From: Amylibacter sp. SFDW26
GTDB taxonomy: Bacteria > Pseudomonadota > Alphaproteobacteria > Rhodobacterales > Rhodobacteraceae
NCBI RefSeq assembly: GCF_009184395.1
Contig: NZ_WEIC01000001.1
Span: 62,001 to 126,000 of the forward strand
Length of the DNA stretch: 64,000 nucleotides
Direction: 5' to 3'
Shown: in pieces, positions 1-7,305 of the stretch
Position numbering within the stretch: position 1 is the first letter of the stretch
Layout of the letters: the number at the start of each line of letters is the position of its first letter
Position numbers and translations under genes: made by a program
The notes under the pieces: model-generated
What the model was told of the DNA's origin: nothing
The model's input: only the letters and a program-made list of their open reading frames with translations
Database searches by the model: none

Positions 1-41
1 TTTTTGCTTTTGCATTCTTGTGATCCTGATACGGTCTATAC

Positions 42-1421
42 ATGTTCGAAACAATAGAGATTCCCACCTGGACCGTTTGGTTGGCTGGTATTTTAGCCCT
101 AATTGGTCTGTTAGATCGGATTTTAATGCCTACGGTGCGGTGGTATCTGACACGGCGTATGGATAAAGCAATTGCTGTATTGAACGATAAGTTACAATTA
201 AAGATCCAACCGTTTAAGTTGATGCAACGTCGTGTGATGGTTGAACGTTTGGCTTATGATCCACAGGTGATTGAAGCGGTCCTAGAGCATTCTAAAACAG
301 AAGGTGTGCCATACCGTGTGGCAGAACATATGGCATATGGTTACGCGCGTGAAATTGTGCCCTCATTTTCAGCAATGGGTTATTTTGGGTTTGCTATTAA
401 AGCAACCCGTTGGCTGTCACGCGCATTATATCGGGTGCGTTTAGGGTATGTGGATGAAGAAGCACTAAAAGCGATTGATCCCGAAGCGACAGTGGTGTTC
501 GTGATGAATCACCGTTCGAATATGGATTATATCCTCGTAACATACTTGGCGGCTTCACGTTCGGCTTTGTCCTATGCTGTTGGAGAATGGGCACGTGTTT
601 GGCCCCTTAAACAATTAATCCGCAGCATGGGTGCATATTTTATCCGCCGAAAATCACGGAACTTATTGTATCGCCGTGTGTTGGCGCGTTATGTGCAAAT
701 GGCAACTGAGGCGGGGGTTGCTCAAGCTGTTTTCCCTGAGGGAGGTTTATCTCGCGATGGAAAGTTGAAGCCAGCGAAACTGGGGTTATTGAATTATATG
801 GTGTCGGGTTTTGATGCTAAAACCAGCCGTGACATTTGTTTCGTTCCCGTTGGGTTGAATTACGACCGTGTGCTTGAAGATCGTGTTTTACTGGCATCAG
901 ATCGTGGCGATAAGACGGGGCTTTGGTTCAAAGTGTTCACCTTCTTGAAGTTTATTGTTCGCCATTTTGCTTTACGTATTACGGGTAAGTTCTATCGTTT
1001 TGGATATGCGAGCGTAAGCTTCGGGGCACCTGTTTCACTCAAAAAATTCCTAAAAGAGAGAAACTTTCGCAACCATGAGGCATTGACGAAAGCGCTTGGA
1101 AGAGAACTGATGGATAATGTTGGGCGTGTGATCCCGATACTTCCCGCATCATTAGTGGCCAGAATTTTTCTAACGAACCAAAAGAAAGCTTTGACCAAAG
1201 ACGAGATCATTACCAAGTGCAATCGATCATTAGAGCGCCTTCTTGCGAATGGTGCATATATGCATATCCCGCATAAGAATTTTGAGTATGCGGTAGAGGT
1301 TGGCTTACGCATGTTAGTTCTACGTAAAGCGTTGATTTTGGAACATGGTAAATACCGTCTTGAGTCGTCAGAATTACAATTGATCACCTATTACGCTAAT
1401 GCGATTGCGCATTTAGGGTGA
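42..1421 (+). CDS. 1-acyl-glycerol-3-phosphate acyltransferase-like (PlsB/PlsC superfamily)
   Basis: The 459-residue protein carries the acyltransferase block HRSNMD (residues 157-162), which is the HX4D catalytic motif, and FPEGG at residues 231-235, the glycerol-phosphate binding block. One hydrophobic segment lies near the N terminus (about residues 10-28), so membrane anchoring is likely. The family transfers acyl groups to glycerol phosphate or lysophosphatidate at the inner membrane for phospholipid synthesis. It is longer than a plain PlsC (about 250 residues) and has a roughly 150-residue C-terminal domain like PlsB proteins. The start at 42 has no strong ribosome binding site, and only 41 bases precede it. 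The exact step (first or second acylation) is not decided by the sequence. Confidence 0.85.
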   Translation: MFETIEIPTWTVWLAGILALIGLLDRILMPTVRWYLTRRMDKAIAVLNDKLQLKIQPFKLMQRRVMVERLAYDPQVIEAVLEHSKTEGVPYRVAEHMAYGYAREIVPSFSAMGYFGFAIKATRWLSRALYRVRLGYVDEEALKAIDPEATVVFVMNHRSNMDYILVTYLAASRSALSYAVGEWARVWPLKQLIRSMGAYFIRRKSRNLLYRRVLARYVQMATEAGVAQAVFPEGGLSRDGKLKPAKLGLLNYMVSGFDAKTSRDICFVPVGLNYDRVLEDRVLLASDRGDKTGLWFKVFTFLKFIVRHFALRITGKFYRFGYASVSFGAPVSLKKFLKERNFRNHEALTKALGRELMDNVGRVIPILPASLVARIFLTNQKKALTKDEIITKCNRSLERLLANGAYMHIPHKNFEYAVEVGLRMLVLRKALILEHGKYRLESSELQLITYYANAIAHLG

Positions 1422-1435
1422 AACAGGGGTGTTTT

Positions 1436-1516
1436 ATGCAAAAACATTGGGGTGACATATCTGTTAGTGAGGCCTATAAGGACCGCGAAATTCTTAGCAA
1501 AATGGCACAGACATGA
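1436..1516 (+). CDS. 26-residue leader ORF coupled to ppaC
   Basis: ATG at 1436 follows an AGGGG ribosome binding site at about 1425-1429 and reads 26 codons to a TGA at 1514-1516. That TGA overlaps the ATG of ppaC in an ATGA arrangement. The bases just before the ppaC start have no Shine-Dalgarno match, so ppaC translation probably depends on ribosomes finishing this short frame. The peptide (MQKHWGDISVSEAYKDREIL...) has no signal peptide or repeat, and I do not recognise it. It may be a small protein or only a coupling leader. Confidence 0.45.
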   Translation: MQKHWGDISVSEAYKDREILSKMAQT

Positions 1517-2427
1517 TTAAAGTTTTTGGGCACAAAGCCCCTGATACAGACGCAACCGGTTCCGCAATTATCTGGAGCTGGTTTCTTGGCACAAAAGACG
1601 TAGAAGCGACACCTTATGTTTTGGGCACACCAAACACAGAAGCTGCATTCGTTTTGGAACGTTGGGGTTATGAAACACCTGAATTGTTAGAAACGGTAAC
1701 AGCTGATGATATGGTTGTTGTTGTTGATACGAACAATCCCGCTGAATTGCCTGAGGGTATTAATGACACAACAATTATCGAAATCATCGATCATCACATG
1801 TTAGTGGGTGGTTTGAAAACCAGCCAACCTATTAACATCACAATCGCACCTATGGCATCGACTGCGACTGTTATGGCCGACATGATGGGCGATGATTTGG
1901 AAACAGCACCTGACGCGATCAAAGGTTTGATCCTGTCTTGTATCTTGTCTGATACATTAGAATTCCGCAGCCCGACCACAACTGACTTTGATGTCGAATT
2001 GGCAAATCAATTGGCTGGTGAGCTTGGTCTGGATATCCCGACATATGCAGGTGAAATGTTTGCTGCAAAATCTGACGTTTCGCATTTTTCTGATGCAGAA
2101 CTTTTGCGCTTGGACAGTAAAGAATACGAAGTAGGTGGCACTAAATTCCGCGTGTCTGTTTTGGAAACAACGAGCCCAGAAACAGTTTTATCGCGCAAAG
2201 CTAGCTTAATCGATAGCATGACTGTTGTTGCATCCGAAGATGGTGTTGATCAAGTACTGTTGTTTGTTGTGGATATTCTAAAAGAAGAAGCAACATTACT
2301 TGTGCCAAATGGCTTGGTGAAATCAGTGGCAGAAAAATCATTTGATGCAAGTGTGAATGGTGATGCAGTTGTGTTGCCGGGTATTGTTTCACGCAAAAAA
2401 CAGATTATCCCAAATCTAAACGTATAA
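1513..2427 (+). CDS. ppaC: manganese-dependent inorganic pyrophosphatase (family II)
   Basis: This cytoplasmic enzyme hydrolyses pyrophosphate to phosphate and so pulls biosynthetic reactions forward. The 304 residues match the family II length. The DHH-family metal ligands are visible: H7 with D11 and D13 in HKAPDTDATGSA, and DHH at about residues 93-95. The C-terminal DHHA2 domain ends in the substrate-binding SRKKQ signature (about 293-297). The start overlaps the stop of a short upstream frame (ATGA), suggesting translational coupling. A strong terminator follows directly. Confidence 0.95.
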   Translation: MIKVFGHKAPDTDATGSAIIWSWFLGTKDVEATPYVLGTPNTEAAFVLERWGYETPELLETVTADDMVVVVDTNNPAELPEGINDTTIIEIIDHHMLVGGLKTSQPINITIAPMASTATVMADMMGDDLETAPDAIKGLILSCILSDTLEFRSPTTTDFDVELANQLAGELGLDIPTYAGEMFAAKSDVSHFSDAELLRLDSKEYEVGGTKFRVSVLETTSPETVLSRKASLIDSMTVVASEDGVDQVLLFVVDILKEEATLLVPNGLVKSVAEKSFDASVNGDAVVLPGIVSRKKQIIPNLNV

Positions 2428-2450
2428 AATTTAATATATCGATCTTTAAA

Positions 2451-2475
2451 AAGCGCCATAAGTGGCGCTTTTTTT
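2451..2475 (+). terminator. rho-independent terminator after ppaC
   Basis: An 8-bp perfect stem (AAGCGCCA / TGGCGCTT) with a TAAG loop is followed by a run of T. It lies 24 bases past the ppaC stop. Confidence 0.85.
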
Positions 2476-2601
2476 TGTGTTTAGTTACAATCAAAATATC
2501 CAATACATTAGAAATCAATAACTTAGAATGGCAGCACTCACCATTTATGGGTATGTGGTAAATGCGAGTTATCTGATTTGTGCAAGAATGCTAACCTAAC
2601 G

Positions 2602-2617
2602 TTAACCTTCTATTAAC
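2602..2617 (+). promoter_or_regulatory. candidate CtrA binding site before the luxR unit
   Basis: The bases read TTAA, seven bases, TTAAC, a full match to the CtrA consensus TTAA-N7-TTAAC. The box ends 19 bases before the ATG at 2637. CtrA is the master cell-cycle and motility regulator of alphaproteobacteria and is known to be linked with quorum sensing in Rhodobacterales. Binding here is inferred from the motif only. Confidence 0.5.
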
Positions 2618-2636
2618 TATTCTTCGGGAGATTAGA

Positions 2637-2822
2637 ATGAAAGAAGTTTGGATGATTGATGTATTAGCGGACTTGCGCAAGTACGCGTTAAATAACGAAA
2701 TGAGTGCTTTAGCAGACCAATTAAATGCGACCATCCATGTGGCCACCAATGAAATGGCGCCACAAGCTGGGGGAAAAGCATTTGTTGGACACTGTGCAGA
2801 TAAAGTTAGAGGCGTATTGTGA
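2637..2822 (+). CDS. 61-residue small protein upstream of and overlapping luxR
   Basis: GGGAG at 2626-2630 sits six bases before this ATG, the best ribosome binding site in the unit. The predicted helical peptide (DVLADLRKYALNNEMSALADQL...) has normal protein composition through about residue 45. Its last part overlaps the beginning of luxR by about 41 bases in another frame. It is probably translated and coupled to luxR. I do not recognise a family. It could be a conserved small partner of the LuxR protein or a translational leader. Confidence 0.6.
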   Translation: MKEVWMIDVLADLRKYALNNEMSALADQLNATIHVATNEMAPQAGGKAFVGHCADKVRGVL

Positions 2823-3507
2823 CCGTTTGGCCCTTTGCGAAACCTTGGAAGATCTTCATGATTTTTTGGATTGGTTAAAAGCCTTTCTAGAAGTTGAGCA
2901 TGTTGCTTATCATGCGATTTCCCGTAATAAAAATCCTTTGATTATGGTTACATATTCGCCTGAGTGGTCGGATTATTATATGGATGAAGAATTCCATAAA
3001 ATTGACCCCGTTGTCCAAAATGCATTCATGCGTTTTCAACCCTATGATTGGAAAAGTCTGTCTTGGACGACCAAAGCAGCGCGCGGCATGCTTGCCGAAG
3101 CCATAGATGGTGGTGTTGGGGATCAGGGATTGTCAGTTCCCATACGAGGGCCAAGTGGTGATTTGGCTTTATTTACAATTAATCACCGAACATCGGATCT
3201 AGAATGGTTGCGTTTTTGCGAAAGCCATATGCACGTCTTGTTATTGATTGCACATTACCTGCATCAAAAAACACGCGCAATTGAACATTATGGTGAGGTG
3301 CAAAGTACACCATCCTTGTCACCCCGAGAGCGGGATGCATTAACATATTTGGGGGCTGGGCGTAATCGCGGGCAAGCAGCACAACAACTGGCAATTTCCG
3401 AACATACATTGCGTGTCTACATCGAAAGTGCACGCTATAAACTAGGCGCTGCAAACACTGTCAGTGCAGTGGCACGCGCAGCCTCTATGGGATTAATCCA
3501 AATTTAA
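2782..3507 (+). CDS. luxR: LuxR-family autoinducer-binding transcriptional regulator
   Basis: The N-terminal half matches the acyl-homoserine-lactone binding domain, with the W, Y and D of the ligand pocket in WSDYYMDEEFHKIDPVV. The C-terminal GerE helix-turn-helix runs from LSPRERDALTYL to the end. A start at TTG 2782, seven bases after GGGGA, gives 241 residues, the normal LuxR length. An ATG at 2725 would add about 19 residues that read as out-of-frame upstream coding sequence, so I reject it. The gene precedes luxI by 92 bases on the same strand and is presumably its cognate receptor. Confidence 0.9.
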   Translation: MLDTVQIKLEAYCDRLALCETLEDLHDFLDWLKAFLEVEHVAYHAISRNKNPLIMVTYSPEWSDYYMDEEFHKIDPVVQNAFMRFQPYDWKSLSWTTKAARGMLAEAIDGGVGDQGLSVPIRGPSGDLALFTINHRTSDLEWLRFCESHMHVLLLIAHYLHQKTRAIEHYGEVQSTPSLSPRERDALTYLGAGRNRGQAAQQLAISEHTLRVYIESARYKLGAANTVSAVARAASMGLIQI

Positions 3508-3540
3508 GACCTCATTCAAAGCTCTTAGGGAAAGGAAAAA

Positions 3541-3559
3541 TTAACCAATAATTGGTTAA
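3541..3559 (+). promoter_or_regulatory. 19-bp perfect palindrome, candidate lux box of luxI
   Basis: TTAACCAAT, one central A, then ATTGGTTAA: a perfect inverted repeat with 9-bp arms between luxR and luxI. Lux boxes are inverted repeats of about 18-20 bp in this position, so this is the best candidate for LuxR binding. Its centre is only about 50 bases before the luxI ATG, which leaves little room for an untranslated leader if it acts at -42. Repression is therefore also possible. Confidence 0.5.
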
Positions 3560-3599
3560 CCTTTTGGCACTTATTAACTAGCCAATAGGAGCAAAATAA

Positions 3600-4238
3600 A
3601 TGCTTAATTATCTTTATGCTGATCAATTAGAAGATTTTCCAAAACTAAAACACACAATGTTTCGCGATCGCGCCACGCAGTTTTCTGAACGTCTAAAGTG
3701 GGAGGTGGCAGTAGACGAAAACGGGTATGAAAAAGACGAATACGATGCCCAAGGTCCGATGTATGCAATCTGGCGCCGCAACGACGGAACACATGGTGGG
3801 TCGATGCGTATGATGCCGACAACGGCACCTTGTATGGTGAACGACCATTTTTCCCATATTACAGGTGGCGCGATCACAAGTCCGCTTATCTGGGAATGTA
3901 CGCGCTTTTGTTTATCACCAGATATTGGCGAAGAGTCTGCACGAGTTTCGGCAGCTATGATGTTGGCTGTTTGTGAATTGGGTTTAAAGTTTCATCTGCA
4001 ACACGCAATAGGTGTATTTGATCCACGCGTTTCGAGAATTTACCGCACATTGGGATGGTGTCCAGAAGTTATAGGGTCATCAGGGTTAGGTCGTGAGAAA
4101 ATCCAAGTGGGGCTTTGGGATTTTAGCGAAGAAACCCGCCATATCCTATGTGTTAAAACAGGTATAACACCTGAATTGTCCACGATGTGGGTTGAGCGCG
4201 CTTTTGATGCACCAGTTTTACAAGAACAAATCGCCTAA
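3600..4238 (+). CDS. luxI: acyl-homoserine-lactone synthase
   Basis: The enzyme joins S-adenosylmethionine and an acyl carrier protein-bound acyl chain to make an N-acyl-homoserine lactone signal. The residues conserved across the family are present: R24, F28, W34, D46 and D49 (in DEYD), R70, F84, E99 and R102. The 212-residue length is normal. AGGAG at 3587-3591 precedes the ATG by eight bases. It follows luxR in the same direction with a palindrome between them. The acyl chain length cannot be read from the sequence. Confidence 0.95.
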   Translation: MLNYLYADQLEDFPKLKHTMFRDRATQFSERLKWEVAVDENGYEKDEYDAQGPMYAIWRRNDGTHGGSMRMMPTTAPCMVNDHFSHITGGAITSPLIWECTRFCLSPDIGEESARVSAAMMLAVCELGLKFHLQHAIGVFDPRVSRIYRTLGWCPEVIGSSGLGREKIQVGLWDFSEETRHILCVKTGITPELSTMWVERAFDAPVLQEQIA

Positions 4239-4302
4239 TCCACTGGTCATACAGACCATCTGAGAATAGAGTGCCTGAAACCCAAAAGGGATTCCAACAG
4301 GC

Positions 4303-5823
4303 ATGAAATTCTCAGACGATCAGGCTGTAGCCTATGACACAATCGGTGAAGCGTTAAAGCGCGCTGGTGTGGACTTGGACAACGCTACATTACTTCCTGA
4401 AACTGGGAACGCACAAGTGTTTGCTGTTCTTGGCAAAGCTGGGTCTGGTAAAACCATGTTGCTTGCAAAGCTTGGTGAAGCTTTGCAAGAAGCAGGCGTT
4501 GATATCATTTCGGGGGATTACGAGGGTAAGGCGCGTAAAGATCGCCGTACACTGGCTATTCTTGCCCCAACAAACAAAGCCGCAAGCGTGTTACGTAATC
4601 GTGGTGTCGCAGCGACCACAATTCACCGTATTCTATACACGCCTATGTATGATCCAGAGTATGAAAAGATCGCAGAATGGCTAGAGGGAAATGGCGAAAA
4701 ACCTGAAATCGAAGGGTTAACAGATGCGGCCCTTGAACGTGCTGCATTGTTCTACAAGACCAACAAATCTATTCCGGGTGCAATGGCCACTGCAGGGTTG
4801 CGCGGTTCTGATTTTATCATTGGCTGGAAGCGTCGTGAAGATCCACTGGACATAGGTTTTATTGATGAGTCATCAATGCTGGATGACAAACAATTTGATG
4901 ATCTTTGCGATATATTTTCGACACTCATTTTGTTTGGAGATCCGGCCCAGTTGGCACCTGTAGGCCAGTCTGGCTCTATGTCTTTTGACAAGGTTAATGA
5001 AAAACGCCGACTTGTGTTGAGCCGGGTTCACCGACAAGAACAAGATAATCCGATTTTAGACCTTGCTCATGCATTGTCGGATTCATCTTTGACGTTTGAG
5101 CAGTTTGAACGCCAAATAGAGGCCGCCGCCGCAAAAGATGACCGCGTGGTCATTGCGCCTAGAGTTGAGGCAAGCTTGATGGCGCGGTCTCCAGTCTTGG
5201 TGTGGCGCAATGCTACCCGTATTCGCTTGATCCAAGCTTTTCGCGGCGCTTATGAAGCCCCAATAGATATGCTGTTGCCGGGCGAGCCGTTGATTTGCGA
5301 TGGTATTGAATTACCTGCAAAGCATCGTAAAAAACGCTTAGATTTAGAAGCGCGTGGCCTGATCAAAGGAGCCCAAGTCGTTTATCTAGGGGAGGGGCGT
5401 AAACCTGGTTTTTCGCGTTTAAATGTTATTGGTGCACATGATCCGCTTGTCTCAGCTGCAACGATTATTCAGATTGAAACCCCCGACCAAGAAGAACCTT
5501 TCATTCCTTACGCAGCACGTATGGGGGCAACATTTCTTCATGGCGCAGCCTGTACAATTCATAAGGCACAAGGATCGCAATGGGAGCAAGTACAGGTATT
5601 TGCCCCCGACATTTACGCAGCAGCACGCGCTGGGCGCACAGAAGCGGGTATACCAATGTGGAAACGTCTGGCTTATGTTGCTATCACACGTGCAGAAACG
5701 CGTCTACATTGGGTGACGCGTTACAGATTAGGTAAACCAACAGAGCCGCTTGATACGAGTGATCTGAAGAATATCCCTCCACCCGCTTTGGAACTGACCG
5801 TTGAACCTTTGGACGGCATCTGA
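4303..5823 (+). CDS. ATP-dependent SF1 helicase, RecD/Dda-like
   Basis: Helicase motifs appear in order: Walker A GKAGSGKT (44-51), motif Ia LAPTNKAA (about 86-93), Walker B DESSM (188-192), motif III GDPAQLAPV, motif IV around VHRQEQDNPI, and a UvrD_C_2-type end with ACTIHKAQGSQW and YVAITRAETRLHW. It is therefore a superfamily 1 5'-3' helicase of the RecD/Dda type, probably acting on single-stranded DNA during repair. The 506-residue length lacks the N-terminal extension of RecD2. It is not part of a recBC locus here, so the name RecD is not justified. Confidence 0.9.
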   Translation: MKFSDDQAVAYDTIGEALKRAGVDLDNATLLPETGNAQVFAVLGKAGSGKTMLLAKLGEALQEAGVDIISGDYEGKARKDRRTLAILAPTNKAASVLRNRGVAATTIHRILYTPMYDPEYEKIAEWLEGNGEKPEIEGLTDAALERAALFYKTNKSIPGAMATAGLRGSDFIIGWKRREDPLDIGFIDESSMLDDKQFDDLCDIFSTLILFGDPAQLAPVGQSGSMSFDKVNEKRRLVLSRVHRQEQDNPILDLAHALSDSSLTFEQFERQIEAAAAKDDRVVIAPRVEASLMARSPVLVWRNATRIRLIQAFRGAYEAPIDMLLPGEPLICDGIELPAKHRKKRLDLEARGLIKGAQVVYLGEGRKPGFSRLNVIGAHDPLVSAATIIQIETPDQEEPFIPYAARMGATFLHGAACTIHKAQGSQWEQVQVFAPDIYAAARAGRTEAGIPMWKRLAYVAITRAETRLHWVTRYRLGKPTEPLDTSDLKNIPPPALELTVEPLDGI

Positions 5824-5852
5824 CAAAAGAATAAAAAATATGGAAAACAATA

Positions 5853-6110
5853 ATGAGTGATGATCAAGAAAAATCAAAAGACACAGCTGGGAATAGTCTT
5901 TTTATTCTGGGGCTGATGATATCTATCCCTTCTTTGGTCTGCTATTTCTTCCCTAGCCTATTGAGCTCTACTGGTGCAGGTGCGCCAGATAGTATGGCGC
6001 AGACGTTCTTCTTTTATGTTGTTTATGTGTTTTTCCCGATTTGGGTTGTGACTATGGTTTGGCTATACCGAATTGGCGAGCTGAGTATCGGGAAAAATTA
6101 CAAAAAATAG
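5853..6110 (+). CDS. small membrane protein of unknown function
   Basis: The 85-residue protein has a polar N terminus and two hydrophobic segments (about residues 16-36 and 50-71), ending in a basic tail. It starts 30 bases after the helicase stop on the same strand. I do not recognise a family. Confidence 0.7.
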   Translation: MSDDQEKSKDTAGNSLFILGLMISIPSLVCYFFPSLLSSTGAGAPDSMAQTFFFYVVYVFFPIWVVTMVWLYRIGELSIGKNYKK

Positions 6111-6120
6111 CTGTTAATTA

Positions 6121-6441
6121 CTATGAACTGCGTTGATTTTTCCAATCACTCATTGCTGTTAGAATTGGGATAAGTGTCTTTCCACCTTTGGTAAGCGAGT
6201 ATTCAACACGAACTGGAACCTCTGCGAAAACTTCGCGTAGGATCAATCTATCTTGTTCTAATTCACATAAAGATTTTGTCATCATGCGGTCTGATGCTTG
6301 TGCGATTAAACGTTGTAATTCTAAAAAACGTTTTGTTCCTGAAAGTAAATGGTACAACAACATTGGCTTCCATTTACCACCGATGATCATAACAGCCGCC
6401 TCGACTGCACAGTCTTTGTAATTTTCTTTATGCTCATTCAA
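6121..6441 (-). CDS. HxlR-family transcriptional regulator, 5'-truncated and possibly inactive
   Basis: The winged-helix HxlR body is intact (CAVEAAVMIIGGKWKPMLLY, QASDRMMTKSL, FAEVPVRVEYSLT) and is closely related to the protein at 61613-61951. The frame can only start at a TTG (6441) that directly follows a TAA stop, and there is no ribosome binding site. The intact relative has an ATG and about 15-16 residues before the conserved DCAVE. The N terminus and the divergent promoter region therefore appear deleted at this junction. The next ATG in frame lies inside the DNA-binding domain. It may be a decaying gene. Confidence 0.65.
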   Translation of the reverse strand: MNEHKENYKDCAVEAAVMIIGGKWKPMLLYHLLSGTKRFLELQRLIAQASDRMMTKSLCELEQDRLILREVFAEVPVRVEYSLTKGGKTLIPILTAMSDWKNQRSS

Positions 6442-6620
6442 TTATCGGGTCAGAAGTGAATGGTGATACTGGTTTGCTACAGGTTGAATGGCGTTTTTAG
6501 GCGGTTGATGGCACACTTATTGCTGAAGGGCAGTCAACTGAAGTGGTTAAAAAATTTGAAAACGGCGTTTGGGGTTATTTTATCGATTGCCCTATGGGAC
6601 CGCCAAGCTTGGCTGAATAA
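6441..6620 (+). pseudogene. remnant of an NTF2-like protein gene
   Basis: Read from 6441 in frame, the translation aligns with the C-terminal half of the NTF2-like protein at 62480-62860. Shared blocks include LIAEGQSTEVV, the FENG/LENG step, GY(F/Y)IDCP and the end of the protein. The frame holds a TAG at 6498-6500 and lacks about the first 70 residues. The break point coincides with the 5' end of the divergent hxlR gene, so one internal deletion seems to have removed both gene starts. Confidence 0.85.
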
Positions 6621-6628
6621 AAAGATAT

Positions 6629-6655
6629 GTAAAAGCGTTTTAGCGGCGCTTTTAC
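6629..6655 (-). terminator. terminator hairpin of the two-component operon
   Basis: Perfect 9-bp arms GTAAAAGCG / CGCTTTTAC enclose nine bases and overlap the stop codon of the response regulator gene. Read on the minus strand, the 3' arm ends in TTTT. Confidence 0.6.
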
Positions 6656-7293
6656 AAACCCAGTTGGCGTGCGATTTTTGCTAAAGTGGCAGCGTTACCG
6701 CCACCTGTTTTATCTCGAATAACAGAACGATGGCTTTCGACCGTGCGGATGCTAATATCCAAACGATATGCGATTTCTTTGTTTAGATGGCCTTCGGCAA
6801 TTAAGCTGAGGACCTGTTTTTCGCGATTGGTTAAACCGTAATCTGTTGGTGTTTTTTGTGTGTCTGAAGGTGTGTTTTGTAAAGAAGCAGCGACCTTTGG
6901 ACCCAAGTATATGGCACCCTGTGAAACAGATTTAATTGCATTCAGCATTTCAGGTTTGGAAACATCTTTTAGCACGAAGCCACTGGCGCCAATACGTAAA
7001 GCTTCTTGGACGTATTCATTGTCATCATAAATGGATAAAAACAGGATACGTGTTTTTATCCCTAAAAGCTTGATTTCTTTTGCGGCTTCTAATCCGTTCA
7101 TTTCAGGCATGGAAATATCCATTAGTAAAACATCCGGTTCATGTTCCTTACACAATTCTACGGCTTCTTTTCCGTTACAGCCTTGCCCAATGATTTTGAT
7201 GGTGCTGACATCTGATAAACGCGCCACAATGCCTTCACGTAGCAGGTCGTGGTCATCGACAATTAACAGGTTTATAGTTGGTGCGGTTGTCAA
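6652..7293 (-). CDS. NarL/FixJ-family response regulator
   Basis: The 213-residue protein has a receiver domain with D13, D14 and the phosphoacceptor D59 (in VLLMDISMPEMNG), a conserved K in FVLKD, and a C-terminal LuxR-type helix-turn-helix (GLTNREKQVLSLIAEG, then IAYRLDISIRTVESH). It lies 12 bases after the sensor kinase gene in the same operon. Together they are divergent from the TRAP transporter genes, which they probably control through the palindromes at 8745-8776. Confidence 0.92.
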   Translation of the reverse strand: MTTAPTINLLIVDDHDLLREGIVARLSDVSTIKIIGQGCNGKEAVELCKEHEPDVLLMDISMPEMNGLEAAKEIKLLGIKTRILFLSIYDDNEYVQEALRIGASGFVLKDVSKPEMLNAIKSVSQGAIYLGPKVAASLQNTPSDTQKTPTDYGLTNREKQVLSLIAEGHLNKEIAYRLDISIRTVESHRSVIRDKTGGGNAATLAKIARQLGL

Positions 7294-7305
7294 TTTATGG
7301 CCCTT

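Noticed and set aside
2201-2392. Low-complexity His/Gln/Leu frame opposite ppaC
   Set aside because: It is the antisense of a strongly supported gene and its composition comes from repeated codons of ppaC.
2725-2781. ATG at 2725 as luxR start
   Set aside because: It adds a stretch rich in Met, Pro and Trp that is the upstream small gene read out of frame; the LuxR family length fits a TTG at 2782.
6460-6684. 74-codon plus-strand frame near the HxlR gene
   Set aside because: The reading that aligns with the NTF2-like family is another frame with a TAG, so this open frame is a by-product of the remnant.
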